From Candidatus Brevibacterium intestinigallinarum (lineage in GTDB: Bacteria > Actinomycetota > Actinomycetes > Actinomycetales > Brevibacteriaceae), in assembly GCA_019117325.1 (NCBI GenBank), contig DWZY01000194.1:1-10877 (forward strand): 10,877 bases of DNA, written 5' to 3'. The notes under the pieces were generated by a model. It saw only the letters and a list, made by a program, of their open reading frames with translations, did no database searches and was not told the origin of the DNA. The position numbers were made by a program, and so were the translations under genes. Every line of letters begins with the position of its first letter. The stretch's first letter is position 1. Of the stretch, positions 1-6,629 are shown piece after piece.

Positions 1-1513
1 GGGCGTCGACCTGATCCTGCCCGACCTCACCTACCTCGAGGGTCGCTACGACAGGATCGTGGGCCTCGTCCTCACCCACGGCCACGAGGACCACATCGGC
101 GCGGTCCCGTACCTGCTGCGCAACCGCAGCGACATCCCGATCCTGGGGTCGACGCTCACGCTCGCCCTCATCGAGGCGAAGCTCAAGGAGCACCGCATCC
201 GGCCGGTCACACGGGTCGTCAAGGAGAACGACACGGACCAGCTGGGTCCGTTCGACCTCGAGTTCCTGGCCGTCAACCACTCGATCCCGGATGCGCTGGC
301 CGTCATGATCCGGACCGGGGCGGGCAACGTCCTCCACACGGGCGACTACAAGATGGACCAGCTGCCCCTGGACGGTCGGATCACGGACCTGCGCGCCTTC
401 GCCCGGCTGGGCGAGGAGGGCGTCGACCTGTTCCTCACGGACTCGACCAACGCCGAGGTCCCGGGCTTCACTCCGTTCGAGAAGGACATCGGACCGGTCC
501 TCGTCAACCTCTTCGCGCAGGCGCAGCGTCGCATCATCGTCGCGTCCTTCGCCTCCCACGTGCATCGCGTCCAGCAGGTGCTGGACGCCGCCAGCGCGCA
601 CGGCCGCAAGGTCGCGTTCGTGGGCCGGTCGATGGTGCGCAACATGAAGATCGCACAGGACCTCGGGTACCTGACCGCGCCTCCGGGCACCATCATCGAC
701 ATGAAGCGCGTCGACGACTATCCCGACGACCAGATCGTGCTCATGAGCACCGGCAGCCAGGGCGAGCCCATGGCGGCACTGGGCCGCATGGCCAACCGCA
801 CCCACCCCGTCGAGGTGGGTGAGGGCGACATGGTCATCCTCGCGTCCTCGCTGGTGCCGGGCAACGAGAACGCGGTCTTCCGCGTCATCAACGGGCTCAT
901 GAAGCTGGGAGCGAAGGTCGTCCACAAGGGATCCGCGAAGATCCACGTGTCCGGTCACGCCTCGGCGGCAGAGCTGCTCTACACGTACAACATCGTGCAG
1001 CCCAAGGGCGTCATGCCGGTGCACGGCGAGTGGCGCCACCTGCTGGCCAACGGCGAGCTGGCCCGCCAGACCGGCGTGCCGGAGGACCGGATCGTGCTGG
1101 CGGAGAACGGCTACGTCGTCGACCTGGTCGACGGTGTCCCCTCCATCGTGGGCGCACACCCCACGCAGGATCTGTTCGTCGACGGCTCGTCGGTGGGTGG
1201 CATCACGGAGGCCGACCTCAAGGACCGCCTCACCCTGGCGGGGGAGGGCTTCGTCTCGATCTTCATGGCCGTCGACGGAGCCCGCCGCGAGATCATCGCG
1301 GGACCGGAGATCCACACCCGCGGTGTGGCCGAGGACGCGAACACGTTCGCGACGATCGCCCCCAAGGTCGAGGCCGCCGTGCTCGAAGCGCTGCGGAACG
1401 GCACGAAGGACCGCCACCAGCTCCAGCAGATCATCCGCCGCACGATCGGCCGGTGGATCTCCTCGAAGCTGCGGCGCAAGCCCATGATCGTCCCGCAGGT
1501 CGTCGTCCTCTGA
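1..1513 (+). CDS. rnj: Ribonuclease J, 3' part (5' end outside window)
   Basis: RNase J is a zinc-dependent metallo-beta-lactamase/beta-CASP ribonuclease with endo- and 5'-exonuclease activity in RNA processing and decay. The frame is open from base 2, and 503 codons are visible. The metal-binding motif HGHEDH is at visible residues 26-31. Further family marks are the His in NHSIPDA (about 93), the Asp in HTGDYK (about 115), DSTNAE (147-152), SFASHVHR of the beta-CASP domain (182-189), HVSGHAS (315-321) and MPVHGEWRHL (338-347). The C-terminal domain is present and ends in a basic stretch followed by PQVVVL. Family members are about 550-570 residues, so roughly 50-60 N-terminal residues are missing. 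A GTG at 59 lies inside the conserved fold, just before the metal motif, so it is not the start. The gene is followed by a strong hairpin and faces the convergent iclR gene. Identification is very secure. Confidence 0.97.
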   Translation, partial: GVDLILPDLTYLEGRYDRIVGLVLTHGHEDHIGAVPYLLRNRSDIPILGSTLTLALIEAKLKEHRIRPVTRVVKENDTDQLGPFDLEFLAVNHSIPDALAVMIRTGAGNVLHTGDYKMDQLPLDGRITDLRAFARLGEEGVDLFLTDSTNAEVPGFTPFEKDIGPVLVNLFAQAQRRIIVASFASHVHRVQQVLDAASAHGRKVAFVGRSMVRNMKIAQDLGYLTAPPGTIIDMKRVDDYPDDQIVLMSTGSQGEPMAALGRMANRTHPVEVGEGDMVILASSLVPGNENAVFRVINGLMKLGAKVVHKGSAKIHVSGHASAAELLYTYNIVQPKGVMPVHGEWRHLLANGELARQTGVPEDRIVLAENGYVVDLVDGVPSIVGAHPTQDLFVDGSSVGGITEADLKDRLTLAGEGFVSIFMAVDGARREIIAGPEIHTRGVAEDANTFATIAPKVEAAVLEALRNGTKDRHQLQQIIRRTIGRWISSKLRRKPMIVPQVVVL

Positions 1514-1540
1514 TCCTGTGAGTCGACGTCCGCGATGACA

Positions 1541-1582
1541 GCGAGGCGCCCCGCCACCCGTGAGGGTGGCGGGGCGCCTCGC
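1541..1582. terminator. Bidirectional hairpin terminator between rnj and iclR
   Basis: A perfect inverted repeat has 19-base arms (1541-1559 and 1564-1582) and a 4-base GTGA loop. The stem is almost entirely G/C. It begins 27 bases after the rnj stop and lies 34 bases beyond the iclR stop on the other strand, so it can serve both convergent genes. There is no T-run on either side. Intrinsic terminators in high-GC actinobacteria often lack a U-tract, so termination is the best reading, although 3'-end protection would also fit. Confidence 0.85.
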
Positions 1583-1616
1583 ATTCAGGCCGACGGATCG
1601 ACGGCTGTGCGTCCTG

Positions 1617-2378
1617 TCAGCGGCCGGCGCTCGTCGCCCAGCCTGCGGCCAGCTCCTCGGCGGTGGTGCGCAGGTGCATCGCCACCTGCGCGTACACGCC
1701 GGGCTCCAGGCGTGAGCTTGGGCCGGAGACGGACAGGGCGGCGGGCGCGGGCCCGCCCGGCACAGCGACAGCCAGACAGCGGACGCCCACCTCCTGCTCC
1801 TCGTCGTCGATCGCGAAGCCGCGGCGGCGACTCACCTCGATCTCGTGCAGGACGGCTTCGCGGGTCCGGGCGCCCAGGTGGTCCAGCACGTCGCGCACCC
1901 GGGCATCCGGCATCGTCGTGAGGACCGCTTTGCCCACGCCCGAGGTGTGGAGCGCGACCCGCCGACCCACCTCCGTGAACATCCGCATGGACCGGTGCGA
2001 CGAGGCCTGGGCGACGTACGTCATCGTGTCCTGCGTGAGGAACGCGAGGTTGACCGTCTCCTCCAGCTCCGCGACGAGGCGGCCGAGAGCCGGCTGTACC
2101 CGGGCCCCGGACTGCTGTGCGGCGGCGTCGCCCAGTCGTACGAGACGGGACCCCAGGGCGTAGCGGCGATCCGGCAGCTGGAGCACGTATCCGCGCGCAT
2201 TCAGGGTGGCCAGCAGTCGGTGGACCGTGGGCACGGGGAGGTCGACGGACTGAGCGATCTCCTTCGACCGGGCGATCCCGCCCGCTTCCGCGAGTGCCTC
2301 GAGCACGTCGATCGTCCGATCGACGGACTGGACGACCGACGGGCGGGAGGCGTGCGCGCGGTCCTCCGCGGCGGTCAT
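1617..2378 (-). CDS. IclR-family transcriptional regulator
   Basis: This 253-residue cytoplasmic DNA-binding protein has the IclR two-domain plan. An N-terminal winged helix-turn-helix lies at about residues 14-75, with recognition region VPTVHRLLATLNARGY (49-64). A C-terminal effector-binding domain (about 80-250) carries HTSGVGKAVL (144-153) and DDEEQEVGVRCLAVAV (191-206), both typical of the family. The chosen ATG at 2376-2378 gives the usual 250-260 residues. The frame stays open up to an ATG at 2450, but that adds an Arg-rich tail overlapping the permease gene, so I reject it. No good Shine-Dalgarno is visible at the chosen start. The gene lies 37 bases after the permease stop with no obvious promoter between, so it is probably co-transcribed. 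IclR proteins commonly sense small acids; AllR, for example, responds to glyoxylate. I infer control of the permease and the divergent oxidase-malate synthase operon. The effector cannot be read from sequence. Confidence 0.93.
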   Translation of the reverse strand: MTAAEDRAHASRPSVVQSVDRTIDVLEALAEAGGIARSKEIAQSVDLPVPTVHRLLATLNARGYVLQLPDRRYALGSRLVRLGDAAAQQSGARVQPALGRLVAELEETVNLAFLTQDTMTYVAQASSHRSMRMFTEVGRRVALHTSGVGKAVLTTMPDARVRDVLDHLGARTREAVLHEIEVSRRRGFAIDDEEQEVGVRCLAVAVPGGPAPAALSVSGPSSRLEPGVYAQVAMHLRTTAEELAAGWATSAGR

Positions 2379-2415
2379 CGGAGCGACGCGGTCGCCGTGG
2401 ATGCGCGGGCCGCCG

Positions 2416-4275
2416 TCACCGCGCCACCGCCTCGTCCGCGGCCGTCTCACCCTCCGGCCGTTCCGGCAGCAGCTCCGGGTTGGGGCTGTCGGGTCGCGTG
2501 CGCAGCGTGAAGAAGGCGGCGAGCAGTCCGATGACCAGCAGGCAGAAGATGATCGTGCCCAGGTTGAGACCGGCCCCGAAGACCATCATGAAGGCGAGTG
2601 AGCCGGCCATGAGGCTGTAGACGAGCATGGGCAGCACCGTCTTGCGGAGGATGAGTCCCTCGCGGCCCAGCAGCCCCACCGTCGCGGAGGCCGCGACGAC
2701 GTTGTGGACCGCGACCATGTTGCCGGCCGCGCCGCCCACGGCCTGCGCGGCGACGACCGTCTCCGGCGAGGAGACGCCCAGGTTCACGCCCGTGGCGAAC
2801 TGGAACTGCGAGAACATGAGGTTCGAGACCGTGTTCGAGCCGGCGACGAAGGCCCCCAGGGCGCCCGCGAAGGGGGCGAAGAGGGGCCACGCGGAGCCGG
2901 CGGCGTTCGCGGCGGCGTCCGCGAGGATGATCGGCATCGAATCCATGCCGGTCGAGTTGTAGTCCGCGCCCGAGTTGATGAACACGCGGACCATCGGCAC
3001 CGAGCACAGGAGGGCGAAGGCCGCACCGGCGATCTGCCCGCCCGCCACGCGCCAGGCGCGGGCCACCTGCGCACCCTTCATGCGTTGGAGCGGGATGGTG
3101 AGGAGTGCCGCGATGATGAAGAGGAATCCGGGGGAGTAGAGGAGGTCCGACTTCTGGCTGATGCCCGTGCCCAGGATGTTCTCGAACGAGATCGCGGCGG
3201 GCCCGCTGAGGAATTCCTTGAGGGCGGGGGTGTTGCGGGTGAGCAGCAGCAGCGCGACGACGATGAGGTAGGGCGACCACGCGAGGACCAGCGGCATCTT
3301 CTTCTCGAGCACGACCTCCTCGTCCTTGGGGTCGACGGACCCCATCCACTGGGAGGGCCAGCGGTGGCGCGGGGCGAACTCCCACGTGTCCTTGGGCTGG
3401 AGGAACCCGGCACGCGCGGCGGAGACGACGATGAGGAGGCCGATGAGGGCGCCCAGCATCGACGGGAACTCAGGACCCAGGAACATCGCGACCAGCAGGT
3501 AGGGGACGACGAACGAGACCGCGGCGAACAGGGCGAACGGAGCCACGGCCAGGCCGGCCCGGAAGCTGCGCTGCTCACCGAAGAATCGGGTCATGAAGCA
3601 CACGAGGACGAGGGGGATCATGAGGCCGCAGATCGCGTGCAGCGTGGCGACCTGGGCAGCGGTGTGCGCGACGAACGCGGTCTGCTCCGTGATGCCCAGC
3701 TCCGCCATGCGGTCGAGGACCGGCTGGGGGTAGGTGAGGGCGTCGCCGGACTGCAGTCCCTGCCCGATGCCGGTGAGCATCGGGGTGCCGACCGCGCCGA
3801 AGCTCACGGGGGTCGACTGGATGATGAGGCCCGCCAGCACGGCGGCGACGGCGGGGAAGCCCAGGGCCAGCAGCAGCGGGGCGACGACCGCGGCGGGAGC
3901 GCCGAAGCCGGCCGCGCCCTCGATGAAGCTGCCGAACAGCCAGGCGATGATGATGACCTGGATCCGGCGGTCGGGCGAGATCGAGACGAAGCCCGCCTTG
4001 ATCGAGTCGATCGCCCCGGATTTCGTGAGGGTCGACAGGAGCAGCAGCGCTCCGAACACGATCCACAGCAGGCCCAGGGCGACGATGATGCCCTGGATCA
4101 CGGAGGCGCTGATCGTGACCCACGAGATGCCCCAGCCGAAGAAGCCCACGAGGGCCGCGACGACGAGGGCCGCGGGCATCGCCACGGTGGCGGGCGCGCG
4201 GAAGACGAGCAGCAGCACGCCCGCGACGAGGATGGGCGACGCTGCGAGGAGCGCCGCGAGTGCGATGTTGTCCAT
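2416..4275 (-). CDS. L-lactate/glycolate permease, LctP family
   Basis: A 619-residue polytopic inner-membrane transporter of the lactate permease family (E. coli LldP and GlcA), which imports lactate or glycolate with protons. Hydrophobic helices run through the whole length, roughly 12-14. Signature segments are GSFIEGAAGFGAPAAVVAP (115-133) with STPVSFGAVGTPML (154-167), and the pseudo-repeat GAFVAGSNTVSNLMF (474-488) with GGAAGNMVAVHNVVA (514-528). A hydrophilic loop rich in Trp, Asp and Lys lies at about 292-327, and the tail after 590 is polar and acidic. LldP and GlcA are about 550-560 residues, so this is a longer form. I chose the ATG at 4273-4275 because the first helix begins directly after it. 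An AGAGAG sits 12 bases upstream, a rather long spacing. An upstream in-frame ATG at 4329 would add a non-hydrophobic stretch. Family is certain. Glycolate rather than lactate as substrate is inferred from the neighbouring GlcD and malate synthase genes. Confidence 0.93.
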   Translation of the reverse strand: MDNIALAALLAASPILVAGVLLLVFRAPATVAMPAALVVAALVGFFGWGISWVTISASVIQGIIVALGLLWIVFGALLLLSTLTKSGAIDSIKAGFVSISPDRRIQVIIIAWLFGSFIEGAAGFGAPAAVVAPLLLALGFPAVAAVLAGLIIQSTPVSFGAVGTPMLTGIGQGLQSGDALTYPQPVLDRMAELGITEQTAFVAHTAAQVATLHAICGLMIPLVLVCFMTRFFGEQRSFRAGLAVAPFALFAAVSFVVPYLLVAMFLGPEFPSMLGALIGLLIVVSAARAGFLQPKDTWEFAPRHRWPSQWMGSVDPKDEEVVLEKKMPLVLAWSPYLIVVALLLLTRNTPALKEFLSGPAAISFENILGTGISQKSDLLYSPGFLFIIAALLTIPLQRMKGAQVARAWRVAGGQIAGAAFALLCSVPMVRVFINSGADYNSTGMDSMPIILADAAANAAGSAWPLFAPFAGALGAFVAGSNTVSNLMFSQFQFATGVNLGVSSPETVVAAQAVGGAAGNMVAVHNVVAASATVGLLGREGLILRKTVLPMLVYSLMAGSLAFMMVFGAGLNLGTIIFCLLVIGLLAAFFTLRTRPDSPNPELLPERPEGETAADEAVAR

Positions 4276-4359
4276 GGGGGATCGGATCTCTCTGGAACAG
4301 GGGGAGGGCGACGGACGGCCGGCAGTCACGGGTGTGTGGTGCGGGCCACTCCGAGGTTT

Positions 4360-4388
4360 CTATCACGTTCTTCCCTGTTCGTGGTCAG
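4360..4388 (-). promoter_or_regulatory. Candidate promoter of permease-iclR unit
   Basis: Read on the - strand, CTGACC (4388-4383) could be a -35 element and TGATAG (4365-4360) a -10, separated by 17 bases. This would start transcription near 4352, giving a leader of about 75 bases before the permease ATG. The -10 match is poor, so this is a suggestion based on spacing and position within the AT-richer stretch of the intergenic region. Confidence 0.3.
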
Positions 4389-4460
4389 GATCACGGTCAC
4401 GATCTCGCAACACGGACTCGATTGCGTCGAGGAGTGGAGTCACAGCCGTTCTGAGCGACG

Positions 4461-4483
4461 GTGATTTCACTGTGCGGAATCAC
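4461..4483. promoter_or_regulatory. 23-bp imperfect palindrome, candidate operator
   Basis: The dyad has outer arms GTGATT (4461-4466) and AATCAC (4478-4483). Pairing continues at two inner positions, so 8 of 11 position pairs are complementary and one more is a T/G mismatch. It lies in the AT-richest part of the divergent intergenic region, about 28-50 bases before the candidate oxidase -10, overlapping where an activator or repressor would act. The size suits a dimeric winged-helix regulator such as the IclR protein encoded at the other end of the permease unit. Confidence 0.45.
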
Positions 4484-4485
4484 AA

Positions 4486-4516
4486 TTTCAGAGGCGTGAT
4501 CGTGAGGTGCTAGGTT
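4486..4516 (+). promoter_or_regulatory. Candidate promoter of glcDG-malate synthase operon
   Basis: TAGGTT at 4511-4516 fits the TAnnnT form of a -10 element. The best -35 I can offer is TTTCAG (4486-4491), 19 bases upstream, which is weak and slightly far. Transcription would begin near 4523-4524, placing the hairpins at 4534-4588 in the leader. The -10 lies between two ATCGTGA copies, a position from which a bound protein could block initiation. Confidence 0.35.
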
Positions 4517-4533
4517 CGGGGCATATCGTGACC

Positions 4534-4588
4534 CGGAGCACAGCGCGCCCGCGCGGTGCTCCGTCCCGGGCGATCGCCGAACCGCCCG
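4534..4588 (+). promoter_or_regulatory. Structured 5' leader of the oxidase gene (two hairpins)
   Basis: CGGAGCAC (4534-4541) pairs exactly with GTGCTCCG (4556-4563). Inside it CGCG (4544-4547) pairs with CGCG (4552-4555) across a CCCG loop, giving 12 G/C-rich pairs with a 2-base bulge (AG). Immediately after, CGGGCG (4567-4572) pairs with CGCCCG (4583-4588). The second stem ends 9 bases before the Shine-Dalgarno GAAAGG (4598-4603). Such a leader could attenuate transcription or stabilise the 5' end. It matches no riboswitch I recognise, and there is no U-run. Confidence 0.4.
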
Positions 4589-4610
4589 ATCGACGTCGAA
4601 AGGCCCCTCC

Positions 4611-6563
4611 ATGACAGACAACGTCGCTGCACCGGCGACCCCGGTCGCCACCACGCTCGAGGAGCTGGCGGCACAGCTGCCGGACGGCGCGCTCATCACC
4701 GATCCGGTCAAGACCGAGGCGTACCGCCGCGATCGTGCGGAGGACCCGGACGCCGGCGTCCCCGCGGCGGTCGTCCGCGCGACCTCGGCCCAGGACGTCC
4801 AGGCCGTCGTCCGCTACGCCGCGGCGACCGGGACCCCCGTCGTCCCGCGCGGTGCGGGCACCAGCCTGTCGGGCGGGTCCACCGCGATCGACGGCGGCAT
4901 CTCGCTCTCGCTCGACCGCATGCGGGACATCCGCGTGGATCCCGTCACCCGCACCGTCGTCACGCAGCCGGGCGCGTTCAACGCGGAGGTCAAGGACGCC
5001 GCCGCGCAGCACGGCCTCTGGTACCCGCCGGACCCCGCGTCCTTCACGTTCTGCTCGATCGGCGGCAACATCGCGACGAACGCTGGCGGCCTCTGCTGCG
5101 TCAAGTACGGCGTCACGACCGACTACGTGCTGGGCATGAAGGTCGTCCTGGCGGACGGTCGGCTCATCGAACTGGGCGGACCCCGCCTCAAGGACGTCGC
5201 CGGCCTGTCCCTCACGAAGCTGTTCGTGGGCAGCGAGGGCACCCTGGGCATCATCACGGAGGTCACGCTCCGCCTGGTGCCGGCGCAGCGGACCCCGCAG
5301 ACCCTCGTCGCGACATTCCCCACGCTCGACTCCGCGACCGCGGCCGTCCTCGCGATCACCCAGTCGATGCGCCCGTCGATGCTCGAGTTCATGGACCGAC
5401 CCACGATCAACGCGGTCGAGGACGAGACCCGCATGGGACTCGACCGCGACTCCGCCGCGATGATCATCGTCCAGTCCGACGAGCCCGCGGAGCACGCCGG
5501 GGTCGAGATCGCGCAGGTGACCGCGATCTGCGAGGAGAACGGCGCGGACGAGGTCTTCTCCACGGACGACCCGGACGAGGGCGAGGCCTTCATCCAGGCC
5601 CGCCGCATCGCCATCCCCGCGATCGAGAAGAAGGGCACGATCCTCCTCGAGGACGTGGGCGTCCCGCTGCCCCGCCTGGGCGCCCTGGTGAGCGGCATCG
5701 AGGCGATCTCGCAGGAGTTCGACGTCCTCGTCGCCGTCATGGCGCACGCGGGCGACGGCAACACGCACCCCCTCGTCGTCTTCGACCCCGCGGACGCCGG
5801 CCAGCGCGCCCGGGCCCACGAGGCCTACGGCCGCATCATGGACCTCGCGGTCGAGCTGGGCGGCACGATCACGGGCGAGCACGGCGTGGGCCGCCTCAAG
5901 CAGCCGTGGCTGCCGGGCTACCTGGGTCCGGATGTGCTCGAGGTCAACCAGCGGATCAAGGACGCCCTCGATCCGCAGGGCATCCTCAACCCGGGCGTCC
6001 TCCTGGAGGCGCGGTCATCCGCCGCTCCGACCGCGGACGCCCCCGCCACCACCACACCCGCCGCAGCAGCGGCGACGACCGGAGCAGGAGCAGCAGTGAC
6101 CGCTGACGCCACCACGACCTCGGCGACGGGGGAGACCGTCTCCTTCGCCCAGCCCACCGTCACGTACGACCTGGCCGCGCGGGCCGTCGCCCTCACGATC
6201 GAGGAGGGGCGGAAGGCGGGCGTGCGCACGTGCGCGACCGTCGTCGACCCGGCCCTCCAGATGGTCGCGTACGGACGCACCGACGGGATGACCCCGCACA
6301 GCGTCGAGACGAGCCGCCGCAAGGCCCAGACCGCGGCCTCCACCCGCCGCCCCAGCGCACTCATCGTGCCGGAGCTGGCGCAGAAGCTGGAGCACGGCAC
6401 CGGGGGCCTCCTCACGAGCATCGCCGGCGGCGTCCCGATCGCCTTCGGCGGCGTCGTCGTGGGCGGCCTGGGCGTCGCCGGGGGCAAGCCGGCTGAGGAC
6501 GCGGTCATCGCGGACGCGGTGCTCGCAGCCCTGGGCGCCGACCCGGCCGAGCAGGCCTCCTGA
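4611..6563 (+). CDS. GlcD-type FAD-linked 2-hydroxyacid oxidase fused to a GlcG/HbpS domain
   Basis: This 650-residue protein has two joined modules. Residues 1-465 form a complete GlcD-type flavoprotein. The FAD-binding PCMH fold includes PRGAGTSLSGG (79-89), PPDPASFTFCSIGGNIATNA (139-158) and FVGSEGTLGIITEVTL (205-220). The FAD-oxidase C-terminal domain includes HAGDGNTHP (379-387), ITGEHGVGRLK (420-430) and ILNPG (458-462). Relatives oxidise glycolate or D-lactate using bound FAD. A low-complexity Ala/Thr/Pro linker (466-510) follows. Residues 515-642 match the GlcG/HbpS (DUF336) family: VDPALQMVAYGRTDGM (545-560), SRRKAQTA (568-575) and IAGGVPIAFGGVVVGGLGVA (604-623). Streptomyces HbpS of this family binds haem. 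E. coli GlcD works with GlcE and the iron-sulphur GlcF; neither is encoded here, so the electron acceptor is unknown. The ATG has GAAAGG 7 bases upstream. Malate synthase follows after 66 bases, supporting glycolate as substrate and glyoxylate as product. D-lactate remains possible. Confidence 0.9.
   Translation: MTDNVAAPATPVATTLEELAAQLPDGALITDPVKTEAYRRDRAEDPDAGVPAAVVRATSAQDVQAVVRYAAATGTPVVPRGAGTSLSGGSTAIDGGISLSLDRMRDIRVDPVTRTVVTQPGAFNAEVKDAAAQHGLWYPPDPASFTFCSIGGNIATNAGGLCCVKYGVTTDYVLGMKVVLADGRLIELGGPRLKDVAGLSLTKLFVGSEGTLGIITEVTLRLVPAQRTPQTLVATFPTLDSATAAVLAITQSMRPSMLEFMDRPTINAVEDETRMGLDRDSAAMIIVQSDEPAEHAGVEIAQVTAICEENGADEVFSTDDPDEGEAFIQARRIAIPAIEKKGTILLEDVGVPLPRLGALVSGIEAISQEFDVLVAVMAHAGDGNTHPLVVFDPADAGQRARAHEAYGRIMDLAVELGGTITGEHGVGRLKQPWLPGYLGPDVLEVNQRIKDALDPQGILNPGVLLEARSSAAPTADAPATTTPAAAAATTGAGAAVTADATTTSATGETVSFAQPTVTYDLAARAVALTIEEGRKAGVRTCATVVDPALQMVAYGRTDGMTPHSVETSRRKAQTAASTRRPSALIVPELAQKLEHGTGGLLTSIAGGVPIAFGGVVVGGLGVAGGKPAEDAVIADAVLAALGADPAEQAS
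6086..6098 (+). promoter_or_regulatory. Possible internal ribosome-binding site and GTG start for the GlcG domain
   Basis: Inside the linker of the fused gene, AGGAG (6086-6090) precedes an in-frame GTG (6096-6098, codon 496) by 5 bases. Initiation there would give a 155-residue protein consisting of the GlcG/HbpS domain with a short leader, the normal size of a free-standing family member. This may be a relic of formerly separate genes or a working second start. Gly/Ala codons in GC-rich DNA make chance AGGAG matches fairly common. Confidence 0.4.
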
Positions 6564-6580
6564 CCCGCACCCGTCACACC

Positions 6581-6616
6581 GTCCATCGCATCACCCGAGT
6601 CCACCGCATCACCCGA
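6581..6616 (+). repeat. 18-bp tandem duplication before malate synthase
   Basis: Two adjacent 18-base units (6581-6598 and 6599-6616) differ at one base: GTCCATCGCATCACCCGA and GTCCACCGCATCACCCGA. They fill most of the 66-base gap between the oxidase stop and the malate synthase start and end just before the Shine-Dalgarno AGGAG (6619-6623). The repeat most likely arose by slippage or a small duplication; it may affect leader spacing, but no function is evident. Confidence 0.75.
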
Positions 6617-6629
6617 AGAGGAGAAGCAC

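Larger units (their letters stand above)
4397..4531. promoter_or_regulatory. Recurring ATCGTGA motif, candidate operator sites
   Basis: The 7-mer ATCGTGA occurs at 4499-4505 and 4525-4531 on the + strand, and its complement TCACGAT at 4397-4403. The two + copies are 26 bases apart and bracket the TAGGTT (4511-4516) I propose as the oxidase -10. The 4397 copy also forms an imperfect dyad with TCGTG at 4379-4383, next to the candidate permease promoter. Three copies within 135 bases between divergent genes, beside an IclR gene, suggest regulator binding. No IclR consensus is being matched; this is inferred from recurrence and position. Confidence 0.4.

Noticed and set aside
59..61. GTG at 59 as the start of RNase J.
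   Set aside because: The frame continues open to the window edge with conserved sequence, and starting at 59 would remove part of the metallo-beta-lactamase fold just before the HGHEDH motif. The gene is simply cut by the window.
2376..2450. An upstream ATG at 2450 that would lengthen the IclR protein by 24 residues.
   Set aside because: The extension is Arg/Gly-rich, overlaps the permease gene by 35 bases, and exceeds the usual IclR length. The ATG at 2378 gives a typical protein.
2704..4464. A 586-codon open frame on the + strand opposite the permease gene.
   Set aside because: Its product is a low-complexity Glu/Asp/Arg/Gly string without fold or motifs. It is the mirror of a membrane protein gene with strong third-position GC bias, and the LctP reading is unambiguous.
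4489..4610. Glycine or other known riboswitch in the leader of the oxidase-malate synthase operon.
   Set aside because: Malate synthase genes in some actinobacteria are riboswitch-linked, so I looked. The leader is short and made of two simple stems, with none of the conserved glycine aptamer core segments that I could see.
4276..4610. A small gene in the 335-base divergent region.
   Set aside because: Short open frames that cross it are extensions or shadows of neighbours and lack a ribosome-binding site. The region is lower in GC and contains dyads and promoter-like elements, fitting a control region.
4488..5882. A 464-codon open frame on the - strand opposite the oxidase gene, and a 516-codon + frame at 4556-6106.
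   Set aside because: Both are Arg/Asp/Gly-rich shadows of the GlcD coding sequence. Neither shows any recognisable family motif, and the GlcD frame has full domain structure.
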